Shown piece after piece: positions 1 through 8,235 of a stretch of DNA of 64,000 nucleotides. Under the pieces are notes generated by a model. It searched no databases and had not been told where the DNA came from. It worked only from the letters and a program-made list of their open reading frames with translations. This DNA comes from Blattabacterium cuenoti (GTDB lineage: Bacteria > Bacteroidota > Bacteroidia > Flavobacteriales > Blattabacteriaceae). A program made the position numbers and the translations under genes. Location of the stretch: positions 544,468-608,467 of the forward strand of contig NZ_CP059192.1 of assembly GCF_014251595.1 (NCBI RefSeq), written 5' to 3'. The first letter of the stretch is position 1. Every line of letters starts with the position of its first letter.

Positions 1-272
1 TAATACTAGGGGATATGTTAGAATTAGGTTTTTTTTCTAATTATGAACATGAAAAAATTATTTCTTTTCTAAAAAAAAGTAGTATTAATATAGCTTTTTT
101 AATTGGAGATATTTTTTTTAACACGAAAGAAACTTCCGATAAAATAAAAAAATTTATTAACAAAAAAAATTTTGTGAAATGTATGAAAAAATATTCTATT
201 CGAAATACGGATTATATTCTTATTAAAGGATCTAGAAAGATTGCCTTAGAAAGCTTAATTTGTTTAATTTAA
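1..272 (+). CDS. murF: MurF C-terminal end (partial, 5' end outside window)
   Basis: This is the last part of UDP-N-acetylmuramoyl-tripeptide--D-alanyl-D-alanine ligase, which adds D-Ala-D-Ala to the peptidoglycan precursor in the cytoplasm. The frame is open from the first base; codons from position 3 read ILGDMLELG, the conserved block of the Mur ligase C-terminal domain. The ATG at 15 is therefore internal and not the start. About 89 codons are visible, ending with TAA at 270-272. The rest resembles a diverged Mur ligase C-terminal domain (FLIGDIFFNT, ILIKGSRKIALESL). pdhA follows after 70 bases with its own promoter. The call rests mainly on the GDMLELG block and the end of the fold. Confidence 0.88.
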   Translation, partial: ILGDMLELGFFSNYEHEKIISFLKKSSINIAFLIGDIFFNTKETSDKIKKFINKKNFVKCMKKYSIRNTDYILIKGSRKIALESLICLI

Positions 273-282
273 ATTCTTTTTC

Positions 283-313
283 TTTGTATTTTGAATCCTA
301 AAGATTAAATTTG
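283..313 (+). promoter_or_regulatory. Bacteroidetes-type promoter for pdhA-pdhC
   Basis: TTTG at 283-286 is separated by 19 bases from TAAATTTG at 306-313. This is an exact match to the Bacteroidetes primary sigma factor consensus (-33 TTTG, -7 TAnnTTTG). Transcription should start near 320, giving a leader of roughly 20 bases before the pdhA ATG at 343. It is the best promoter match in the window. Confidence 0.75.
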
Positions 314-342
314 TATACAATAATTTCATAAAATTTTTTTTC

Positions 343-1347
343 ATGAAAAAAATAACCACAGAAACCTATATAAAGTGGTTTAAAAATATGTATTTATGGA
401 GAAAATTTGAAGATAAATGTCGTTCTTTATACTTAAAACAAAAAATCAGAGGATTTTTACATTTATATAATGGACAAGAAGCGGTTCCTGCTGGATTAAC
501 CCATGCAATGAATTTGTCTAAAGATAAAATTATAACCGCTTATAGATGTCATATTTTACCCATTTCAATGGGAGTTGATCCAAAAAAAGTCATGTCTGAA
601 CTTTTAGGGAAGAGAACAGGAACTTCTCGTGGAATGGGAGGATCTATGCATATTTTTAGCAAGAAACACCGATTTTATGGAGGACATGGAATTGTAGGAG
701 GACAAATTCCATTGGGAGCTGGAATTGCTTTTGCTGACAAATATTTTAGTAGAGAAGCTGTCACTCTAACTATTATGGGAGATGGAGCAGTAAGACAAGG
801 ATCTTTACATGAAACATTTAATATGGCTATGATATGGAAACTCCCTGTTGTATTTATATGTGAAAATAATAAATATGCTATGGGAACTTCTGTCAAAAGA
901 AGTAGCAATATAGAAGAAATTTATAAAATTGGAAAGGCTTATGGAATGCCTTCTTATCCTGTAGATGGAATGGATCCTGAAAAAATAGCACAATCTGCTT
1001 CTATAGCTATAGAAAAAGCTAGAAAAGGAGAAGGTCCTAGTTTTTTAGATGTTCAAACATATAGATATAGAGGTCATTCTATGTCGGACTCCGAATTATA
1101 TCGGACTAAAGAAGAAGTTTATTTGTATAAAAAAAAAGATCCTATTTTAAAATTAAAAAATATGATCATACAAAATAAATGGGAAACTATCGAAAATTTG
1201 AATACAATAGAAAATGAGGTTAAAAAAAAGATAGAATCCTGTGTTGAATTTGCCGAAAGATCAGATTTTCCTTCGTTAGAAGAAATGTATGATGTAGTTT
1301 ATTATGAAAAATGTTATCCTTTTTTAGATAAAGTTTTATCTTCATAA
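343..1347 (+). CDS. pdhA: Pyruvate dehydrogenase E1 component, alpha subunit
   Basis: E1 alpha uses thiamine diphosphate to decarboxylate pyruvate and passes the acetyl unit to the lipoyl arm of E2. The 334-residue length is normal for the alpha subunit of a two-chain E1. Visible marks are GKRTGTSRGMGGSMH, the ThDP-binding stretch starting at GDGAVRQGS and ending near ENNKYAMGTS, and the phosphorylation-loop-like segment YRYRGHSMSD. The ATG at 343 is the first one after the promoter. The E2 gene follows after 13 bases, so the two are almost certainly one transcript. The E1 beta gene is not next to it; in many Flavobacteria it lies elsewhere. Confidence 0.96.
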   Translation: MKKITTETYIKWFKNMYLWRKFEDKCRSLYLKQKIRGFLHLYNGQEAVPAGLTHAMNLSKDKIITAYRCHILPISMGVDPKKVMSELLGKRTGTSRGMGGSMHIFSKKHRFYGGHGIVGGQIPLGAGIAFADKYFSREAVTLTIMGDGAVRQGSLHETFNMAMIWKLPVVFICENNKYAMGTSVKRSSNIEEIYKIGKAYGMPSYPVDGMDPEKIAQSASIAIEKARKGEGPSFLDVQTYRYRGHSMSDSELYRTKEEVYLYKKKDPILKLKNMIIQNKWETIENLNTIENEVKKKIESCVEFAERSDFPSLEEMYDVVYYEKCYPFLDKVLSS

Positions 1348-1360
1348 AAAATTTAAAATC

Positions 1361-2533
1361 ATGGCAGAAATAATATCCATGCCCCAATTAAGTGATACTA
1401 TGAAAGAGGGGACTGTAATTAAATGGAATAAAAAAATAGGAGATAAAGTTTCAGAAGGTGATATTTTAGCTGAAATCGAAACAGATAAAGCGACTCAAGA
1501 TTTTGAAATAGATGTTAATGGCGTTTTACTTTTTATTGGAGTAAAAGAAGGAGAAACTACACATGTCAATGATATATTAGCTATTATAGGTCATGAAGGA
1601 GAAGATATTAGTCATATTATTTCAAAATACAAAAAAAAAGAACCGGAAAATAAGAAATTTGAACTTAAAGAAAATATTTTAGAAAAAGATAAAAGAATAT
1701 TTATTTCTCCTGTAGCAAAAAAAATGGCTAAAAAAATAGGAATTTCTATCAATGATATTAAAGGAAGTGGAGAACATGGAAGAATCATTAAAAGAGATAT
1801 AGAATCTTACAACAAGATTAACCTAGAAAAACTAGAAAAAAAGGAAGAAAAAACCATAACACCGGCTCATTCTTCTATAAGAAAAAAAATAGCTGAACAT
1901 TTAACTTATTCTAAATTTTCAGCTCCTCATTATTATTTATTTAGTGAAATCAATGTGGATAACTTAATTGAGTTTAGAAAAAATTTAAATAATAAACTAT
2001 CTTTAGAAAGTAAAATATCATTTAATGATATAATTATTAAAGCCGTTGCTCAATCTTTAAAAAAACATCCTGATATAAATGTATCATGGAGTGATGAAAA
2101 AGTCATAATGCATCCATATATTCATATTGGAGTAGCTGTATCTATAAAAGATGGATTGATCGTCCCAGTTATTAAAAACGCAGATCAAAAATCATTATTG
2201 CAAATTTCTAAAGAAATTAAAGATAAAGCATTTCGTTCAAAATCAAAAAAAATACAACCAGAAGAAATCGAAAATAGCACTTTTACTGTTTCCAATTTAG
2301 GAATGTATGGAATCGAATCTTTTACTTCGATTATTAATACACCTAATACATCCATATTATCTGTAGGATCGATTATGACACGTCCAGTCATTAAAAATTA
2401 TAAAATTGAAATAGGAAATGTAATGAAAATTACATTATCTTGTGATCATAGAATTATAGATGGAGCTATAGGAAGTGAATATATTCATTCTCTTAGAAAT
2501 TTTTTAGAAGATCCTATAACTCTATTATTTTAA
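1361..2533 (+). CDS. pdhC: Pyruvate dehydrogenase E2, dihydrolipoamide acetyltransferase
   Basis: E2 forms the core of the pyruvate dehydrogenase complex and transfers acetyl groups to CoA. The order of domains is clear in 390 residues. A single N-terminal lipoyl domain carries the lipoylated lysine in EIETDKATQDFEI (about residue 45). A peripheral-subunit-binding domain (ISPVAKKMAKKIGI, GSGEHGRIIKRDI) follows at about 110-150. The C-terminal catalytic domain ends with the active-site block SCDHRIIDGAIG (about residue 367). Free-living Flavobacteria often have two lipoyl domains, so one copy may be a reduction. The stop overlaps the stop of the convergent TerC-like gene by four bases. Confidence 0.96.
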   Translation: MAEIISMPQLSDTMKEGTVIKWNKKIGDKVSEGDILAEIETDKATQDFEIDVNGVLLFIGVKEGETTHVNDILAIIGHEGEDISHIISKYKKKEPENKKFELKENILEKDKRIFISPVAKKMAKKIGISINDIKGSGEHGRIIKRDIESYNKINLEKLEKKEEKTITPAHSSIRKKIAEHLTYSKFSAPHYYLFSEINVDNLIEFRKNLNNKLSLESKISFNDIIIKAVAQSLKKHPDINVSWSDEKVIMHPYIHIGVAVSIKDGLIVPVIKNADQKSLLQISKEIKDKAFRSKSKKIQPEEIENSTFTVSNLGMYGIESFTSIINTPNTSILSVGSIMTRPVIKNYKIEIGNVMKITLSCDHRIIDGAIGSEYIHSLRNFLEDPITLLF

Positions 2534-3246
2534 TTTTTATTTATTATTCTTTTAATCCATGAAAAAAAAATAGGCAATAAAAATACAGAAAAAGTAAATA
2601 AAGAAAACATTTTTTCTGAAAATAAAAATGAAAATGAATTAGGAATATATTTTTTTGAAAAAAAAACAAGTTTAATTCCGAGAATAATAATGACAAAAAA
2701 GGCTGAATGTTTCAATTCAGGATATTTTTCCATTAGTTGAACAAAAAATTTTGCAATCAATCTCATTGATAAAATACCTATACATACACCTAAAAAAATT
2801 AATATAAAGTTTTCTGATAAAGCAACAGAAGCAAAAATATTATCAATAGAAAAAGCTAAATCCATTATTTCTATCATAACAATGACTTTCCAAAAAGAAT
2901 CTTGTGTTTTTCCTTTTTTGAAATGATTTGATGTATAATTTTTTTTGTAAAAAAAATGATTCAATCCAATGAAAATCAAGTATATCCCTCCTAATAGTTT
3001 TAACCACCATATTTGGATTAATATAGAACTAAATAATAGACATAAACTACGGAAAAAATAAGCACCAATAATTCCATATTTTATAGCTTTTTTTCTATAT
3101 TCTTTTTTAATATTTATAATCATAGAAGCCAGCATAGCTGCATTATCTATAGACAAAATACTTTCTATTAGAAATAAATTTCCTATAATAGAAATTGATG
3201 AAACAGGATGGTTGATAATTTCTGTAAAATATTTTACAATATTCAT
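2530..3246 (-). CDS. TerC-family integral membrane protein
   Basis: A 238-residue polytopic membrane protein of the TerC/Alx family, members of which export or handle manganese and other metal ions in the inner membrane. About seven hydrophobic segments are visible. Two acidic intramembrane blocks typical of the family are present, LIESILSIDNAAMLASM near residue 27 and EIMDLAFSIDNIFASVAL near residue 130; their aspartates are probable metal ligands. It lies one base after the MsbA-like gene on the same strand, so it is probably cotranscribed with it. The substrate cannot be read from the sequence. Confidence 0.85.
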   Translation of the reverse strand: MNIVKYFTEIINHPVSSISIIGNLFLIESILSIDNAAMLASMIINIKKEYRKKAIKYGIIGAYFFRSLCLLFSSILIQIWWLKLLGGIYLIFIGLNHFFYKKNYTSNHFKKGKTQDSFWKVIVMIEIMDLAFSIDNIFASVALSENFILIFLGVCIGILSMRLIAKFFVQLMEKYPELKHSAFFVIIILGIKLVFFSKKYIPNSFSFLFSEKMFSLFTFSVFLLPIFFSWIKRIINKN

Positions 3247-3247
3247 T

Positions 3248-5080
3248 TTAAAAGCTTTGTAAAGCCATTAACTTACTATAAGTTCCTTTTTTTGAAATCA
3301 AAGTATCATGATTTCCTTGTTCTATGATTTTTCCTTTTTCTAACACAATAATATGATCTGCCTTTTTTATCAAGTAAGAAGATAATTTGTGAGCTATGAC
3401 AAGGGATGTTTTATTTCTCATTATTTTATTTAATGTTTTTTGAACTTTAATTTCAGATTCTGTATCTAAGGAAGAAGTCGCTTCATCTAAAATCATAATT
3501 GGAGGATTTTTAAATACAACTCTAGCTATACTAATTCTTTGTTTTTGACCTAAGGATAATTTATTTCCATTGTAGCCTATAATTGTATCATACCCTTTTG
3601 GTAGTTTTTTTATAAAACAGTGTGCATTAGCAATTTTAGCTGCTTGTATAACGGAATTGGTTGATATTTTTTTTTCTTCTCCTAATGCTATATTATTGAA
3701 AATCGAATCATTAAAAAGAACTGGTTCTTGAGTTACAATACCCAATAATTTTCTGTAGTCTTTAATTTTTAAATATTTAATGTTAGTTCCATCTATCGTA
3801 ATTTTTCCAGATGTTACATCATAAAAATTGGCTAATAAATTAGCAATAGTAGATTTCCCACTACCAGATCTCCCAACTAAAACTATACTTTTTCCTTTTT
3901 TTAAAGAAAAACTTAAATTTTTAATCAATATCAATTTTTTATAACTCAATGATACATTTTGAAATGAAATTTCATTTTTAAAATGAAAAATAGATTTATA
4001 TCTAATTTCTTCATTTGAAATAGATTTAGTATTTAGTATTTCCACAATACGTTCTGCTGCTGCCCTTCCTTTTTGTATATTGGATATAGAATTTACCAAA
4101 CTTTTCGCGGGGTTAATTATTTGAAAAAATAGACCTATAAAAGGAAAAAGTGTTTCTGGGGACATTCCTTTTTTTTCCAAAAAGAGTTTTCCTCCATACC
4201 AAATAATTAAAATCATTATAATCGAACCTAAAAATTCACTCATAGGGGAGGCTAATTCTTTTTTTCTATTAACACGAGCAGAAAGAATTTTTTGATATTC
4301 AGAAACATCTTCAAAACGTTTTTGCATTTTGTTTTCAGCGTTGAAAACATTTATAATTTTAGTAGAGTTTAAAGTTTCTTCTATAATAGAAAATAATCTA
4401 CCCAATTGATTTTGAGCTCCTCTTGCATCTTCTTTTAAACTATTTCCTATAATAGATAAAAAAGCCCCCATTAAAGGAAGTAATAGAAAAACAAATAATG
4501 TTAATTGATAACTCATCAAAAATAAAGTTAGTAAATGAAAAGAAACCATAATAGGAGAACTAATTAAATTAGCCAAAGAACCAACAATAGAAACCTCTAC
4601 TTCATTTACATCATTGGATAGTCTGGACATTAAGTCTCCATTTCTTTTATTTGATAAAAAAATTATGGGAATAGAAAGTATTTTTTTGTGAAAATCGTTT
4701 CGAATATTTCGAACAATAGAAGTTTTTATTCCTATTAAGAAATATTCCGCTAAATATCGAAAAATATTTCGAATTAAAAAAATAAAAATGATAAAAACAC
4801 AAAGTATAGCTAAAGTATTTATTTTTCCATATTTATATGATAATATTTCTATATAACCATGAAAATAGTTGACTATAAAATCAAAAAATATATCAAAAGA
4901 ATTAAAAAATGTTGTTTTATTTTTGTATTTAGAAGATTCAAGTAAAATACTCAATACGGGGGAAATTGATATGATAGATATAACTGAAAATAAAGAATAT
5001 AGAAAATTACATAATATATTAATAATATAATGATATTTGTAGGGTTTTGAATAAGCTAAAATTTTTTTGAGTGCATTCAT
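3248..5080 (-). CDS. msbA: ABC exporter, MsbA-like (permease fused to ATPase)
   Basis: A 610-residue half-transporter: an N-terminal six-helix membrane domain (about 1-340) fused to an ATPase domain. The ATPase has Walker A (VGRSGSGKST, about residue 403), the Q-loop (VTQEPVLF), the signature LSLGQKQRISIARV, Walker B (IMILDEATSS) and the switch histidine in VIAHKLSS. This layout fits lipid flippases such as MsbA, which move lipid A precursors to the outer leaflet of the inner membrane. That role suits a symbiont with BamA, LptC and OmpH genes nearby, but the symbol is based on architecture and not on substrate evidence. It is divergent from secDF across 123 bases. Confidence 0.85.
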   Translation of the reverse strand: MNALKKILAYSKPYKYHYIINILCNFLYSLFSVISIISISPVLSILLESSKYKNKTTFFNSFDIFFDFIVNYFHGYIEILSYKYGKINTLAILCVFIIFIFLIRNIFRYLAEYFLIGIKTSIVRNIRNDFHKKILSIPIIFLSNKRNGDLMSRLSNDVNEVEVSIVGSLANLISSPIMVSFHLLTLFLMSYQLTLFVFLLLPLMGAFLSIIGNSLKEDARGAQNQLGRLFSIIEETLNSTKIINVFNAENKMQKRFEDVSEYQKILSARVNRKKELASPMSEFLGSIIMILIIWYGGKLFLEKKGMSPETLFPFIGLFFQIINPAKSLVNSISNIQKGRAAAERIVEILNTKSISNEEIRYKSIFHFKNEISFQNVSLSYKKLILIKNLSFSLKKGKSIVLVGRSGSGKSTIANLLANFYDVTSGKITIDGTNIKYLKIKDYRKLLGIVTQEPVLFNDSIFNNIALGEEKKISTNSVIQAAKIANAHCFIKKLPKGYDTIIGYNGNKLSLGQKQRISIARVVFKNPPIMILDEATSSLDTESEIKVQKTLNKIMRNKTSLVIAHKLSSYLIKKADHIIVLEKGKIIEQGNHDTLISKKGTYSKLMALQSF

Positions 5081-5203
5081 TCAATTTTCTTAATCCCAAT
5101 GCAATAAAGATAAAAATAAAAATTTTTTAATCTATTAATAAAATAATAATTTCACATATTAATTTTATATTATTCCATTTTATGAAAATCGATAAAAATT
5201 AAA

Positions 5204-7969
5204 ATGTCTGCAAGAAACTTTTTGACGATTTTTATAACCGCAATATTAACTGCTATTTGTTTGTATTACATATCCATAAATATCAAAAATTATACATTCA
5301 AAAAAAACAATAAAAAAACTTTAAATCTAGGATTAGATTTAAAAGGAGGAACCAGTATGGTTTTAGACATTTCTGAAAAAGATTTATTAAAAAAATTATC
5401 TGAAAATTCTCAAAATTCTGCTTTTTTAAAAGCATTAGAAAATGCAGATCATAAAAAAAAAGAAGAACCAAACAAAGATTATTTATCGCTTTTCATAAAT
5501 TTCTTTCATCAAGAAATCATTAATAAAAAATTAAATATTAGTTTATCTTCTCAAAACTTATTTGGAAACAAATCAAATATTGAATACATTGATTCGAATA
5601 GTTCTGATTTTGAAGTAGAAAGATTTTTAAGAAAAAAAATAGAATCATCTATAATTTCTATTCAAAATATTTTAATATCCAGAATCGATAAATTTGGAAT
5701 CATACAACCTAATATACAAAGAATTAAAAATTCAAACAGAATTTTAATAGAATTGTCTGAAATCAAAAATATAGATAGAATAAAAAATATTTTAGAAAAA
5801 AAAGCGGAATTACATTTTTTTGAAACTTATAGTTTACAAGAATTTATTTCACATTTTAATACAATAAACAAATTTTATGATAAAAAACATTATGAAATCA
5901 AAAAATCTTTTATAGATATTTTAAATATTCCTCTTATTAGACATTCAAATGCAGTTGGATTGGTTCATATTAAATATAAAAACATCATAACCCATTTTTT
6001 AAATTCTTCGGAATTTAAAAAATCTTTACCCTATCATTTACATGATGTAAAATTTTTGTGGGGATATAAAAAATTAAATAATTTTTTTCAATTATTTGCT
6101 GTAAAAATCAATCATAATGATGAAGAAAGATATTATTCTATAAACGGAGATATGGTCACTCGTGCTTACAAATCTTTTGGCCCTTTAAATGAAATATCTA
6201 TAAATATCAAAATGAATACAGAAGGGACTAAAAAATGGAAAATATTTACAGAAAAAAATATCGGAAAAAGCATCGCAATAGTACTAGATAATTTAGTTTA
6301 TGCGGTTCCTGTAGTAAAATCGGTCATTTCAAATGGAATGTCTCAAATATATGGACATTTTTCAATGCAAGAATCTAATGATTTGATTAATGTATTAAAT
6401 ACAGGAGAATTGCCAACTTCGGTAAAAGTTATTCAAACTGATATTATAGGTCCTTTTTTGGGACAAGAATCTATTCAAAAAGGAATCATTTCTTTTTTCA
6501 TTGCCTTATTTTTTATATTTATTTGGATGTTTGTTTACTACTCTATTCCAGGATTATATGCTGGTATTATTTTACTGTTCAACATAATATTTATTTTTGG
6601 AATTATCATTTCTATGAATGCTGTATTGACTTTTCCAGGTATTGCAGGAATTATATTAACATTATCCATGTCTATGGATGCTAATATTCTTTTTTATGAA
6701 AAAATTAAAGAAAACATAAAAAATAAAATTTCTATATTGAGATCTATTCATAATAGTTATACCCTACAAGGAGCTTTATCGTCTATTATAGATGGACAAA
6801 TCACTACTTTATTATGTGGAATTATTTTATTCTACTTTGGAGTGGGACCAATACGAGGTTTTTCTACTACATTAATTATTGGTATTATGGTATCTATGTT
6901 TACTTCCACTTGTTTAGGAAGATTATTTTTAGAATCGCATTTTAAAAAACATAAAATAATTATTTTTAGAAAAAAAATATTATTTTTTGTTTTGAATAAA
7001 ATTCAAAATATACGATATGATTTTTTATCCAAAAGAAAATGGACTTATATGATTTCTTCTACAATGATCATTATTAGTATACTTTCTTTTTTTTTAAAAG
7101 GATTCAATCTTGGATTAGATTTTGTTGGAGGACGTTCTTACGTCATTCTTTTTGATCGTAAAATAGTTCCTGAAAAAATTTCAGAAATTTTGTCAAAAAC
7201 ATTTATAGAAAAAGGAAAACCTTCTTTTCCTAGGGTACAAACGTTTGGTCATGATAATCAATTAAAAATAGTAACAAAATATAAAATTTTGGAAGAAAAT
7301 AATGAAGTTGACGAAATCATTTTAAAAAAAATTTTTTTAGCTTTAAAAAATTTTTTTCCTATTAATTTTGAGGATTTTAAAAACATTAAAAATAATAAAT
7401 CATTAGGTATTTTATCTATTGAAAAAGTAGGACCTACAATGGCTAAAGATATGATCTATAAGGCTTTTATTTCCATTATATTATCTTTAATAGGAATTTT
7501 TACATATATCTTTATAAGATTCAAAAAATGGCAATTTGGATTAGGAGCAATAATTTCTTTAATTCATGATTCAATTATTGTACTTGGAGTGTTTTCTTTT
7601 TTTCATCAAAAATTTCCTATACTAGAAATAGATCAAACTTTTGTAGCCGCTTTATTAACAATAATTGGTTATTCTATTAATGATACCGTAATAGTTTATG
7701 ATAAAATTCGAAAAATTTCAAAAAAAACATCATCTTTGATGTTGATGAAAGAAACCATAAATAAAGGTATTTCTAGTTCTCTTAATAGAACTATAAATAC
7801 TTCTTTTATTACTTTATTAGTAGTTTTAATTATTTTTTTATTTGGTGGAAAAGTTCTTCATAGTTTAATGTTGGCTTTATTTATTGGAATTAGTGTTGGG
7901 ACTTATTCTTCTATATTTATAGCTCCATCTATAGTATATGATTGTTGTAAAAAAAATATAACAAAATGA
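5204..7969 (+). CDS. secDF: Fused protein translocase subunit SecDF
   Basis: SecD and SecF, which use the proton gradient to help pull preproteins across the inner membrane, are fused in one 921-residue chain as in other Bacteroidetes. The SecD half has the N-terminal helix, the block LGLDLKGGTSMVLDI (about 43-57), a large periplasmic domain and a membrane region with GIAGIILTLSMSMDANI. The SecF half starts near residue 610 with a second GLDFVGG block (FNLGLDFVGGRSYV) and has TIIGYSINDTVIVYDKIR. It partners SecA, encoded at 50-53 kb. Its stop overlaps the tatA start by four bases (ATGA), which implies translational coupling. Confidence 0.97.
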   Translation: MSARNFLTIFITAILTAICLYYISINIKNYTFKKNNKKTLNLGLDLKGGTSMVLDISEKDLLKKLSENSQNSAFLKALENADHKKKEEPNKDYLSLFINFFHQEIINKKLNISLSSQNLFGNKSNIEYIDSNSSDFEVERFLRKKIESSIISIQNILISRIDKFGIIQPNIQRIKNSNRILIELSEIKNIDRIKNILEKKAELHFFETYSLQEFISHFNTINKFYDKKHYEIKKSFIDILNIPLIRHSNAVGLVHIKYKNIITHFLNSSEFKKSLPYHLHDVKFLWGYKKLNNFFQLFAVKINHNDEERYYSINGDMVTRAYKSFGPLNEISINIKMNTEGTKKWKIFTEKNIGKSIAIVLDNLVYAVPVVKSVISNGMSQIYGHFSMQESNDLINVLNTGELPTSVKVIQTDIIGPFLGQESIQKGIISFFIALFFIFIWMFVYYSIPGLYAGIILLFNIIFIFGIIISMNAVLTFPGIAGIILTLSMSMDANILFYEKIKENIKNKISILRSIHNSYTLQGALSSIIDGQITTLLCGIILFYFGVGPIRGFSTTLIIGIMVSMFTSTCLGRLFLESHFKKHKIIIFRKKILFFVLNKIQNIRYDFLSKRKWTYMISSTMIIISILSFFLKGFNLGLDFVGGRSYVILFDRKIVPEKISEILSKTFIEKGKPSFPRVQTFGHDNQLKIVTKYKILEENNEVDEIILKKIFLALKNFFPINFEDFKNIKNNKSLGILSIEKVGPTMAKDMIYKAFISIILSLIGIFTYIFIRFKKWQFGLGAIISLIHDSIIVLGVFSFFHQKFPILEIDQTFVAALLTIIGYSINDTVIVYDKIRKISKKTSSLMLMKETINKGISSSLNRTINTSFITLLVVLIIFLFGGKVLHSLMLALFIGISVGTYSSIFIAPSIVYDCCKKNITK

Positions 7970-8232
7970 AAAATTTTTTATTTATTAGCATAGAAGAAAG
8001 TTTCTTTATTATTTTTATAGCTATACTTGTTTTTGGTCCTAAAAAAATACCGGATATAGCTCGTGGATTAGGAGAAGGAATACGATATTTAAAAAATGCT
8101 AAAACAAAAATTAAAGATGAGATTATTAAAAATACTCATAATAATGATCAACCCATAAAAAGAAAAAAAATTTCTAATTACAGAGAAAAAAAAATGAATA
8201 CACCTCCTTATTCTATAAAACGAAATCATTAA
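7966..8232 (+). CDS. tatA: Twin-arginine translocase subunit TatA/TatB-like
   Basis: An 88-residue protein with one N-terminal membrane helix (residues 8-23), then the hallmark FGPKKIPDIARGLGEGIRYLK of the TatA/B family (residues 23-43), an amphipathic helix and a basic tail. TatA forms the pore of the pathway that moves folded proteins across the inner membrane. The start is fixed by the ATGA overlap with secDF. No tatC is in the window, so whether the pathway works cannot be judged here. The gene ends three bases before the convergent ppiD-like gene. Confidence 0.9.
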   Translation: MKNFLFISIEESFFIIFIAILVFGPKKIPDIARGLGEGIRYLKNAKTKIKDEIIKNTHNNDQPIKRKKISNYREKKMNTPPYSIKRNH

Positions 8233-8235
8233 ATG

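Noticed and set aside
675..993. Two minus-strand open frames inside pdhA.
   Set aside because: They lie antisense to a perfectly conserved gene, show no family signal, and are expected in A+T-rich coding DNA.
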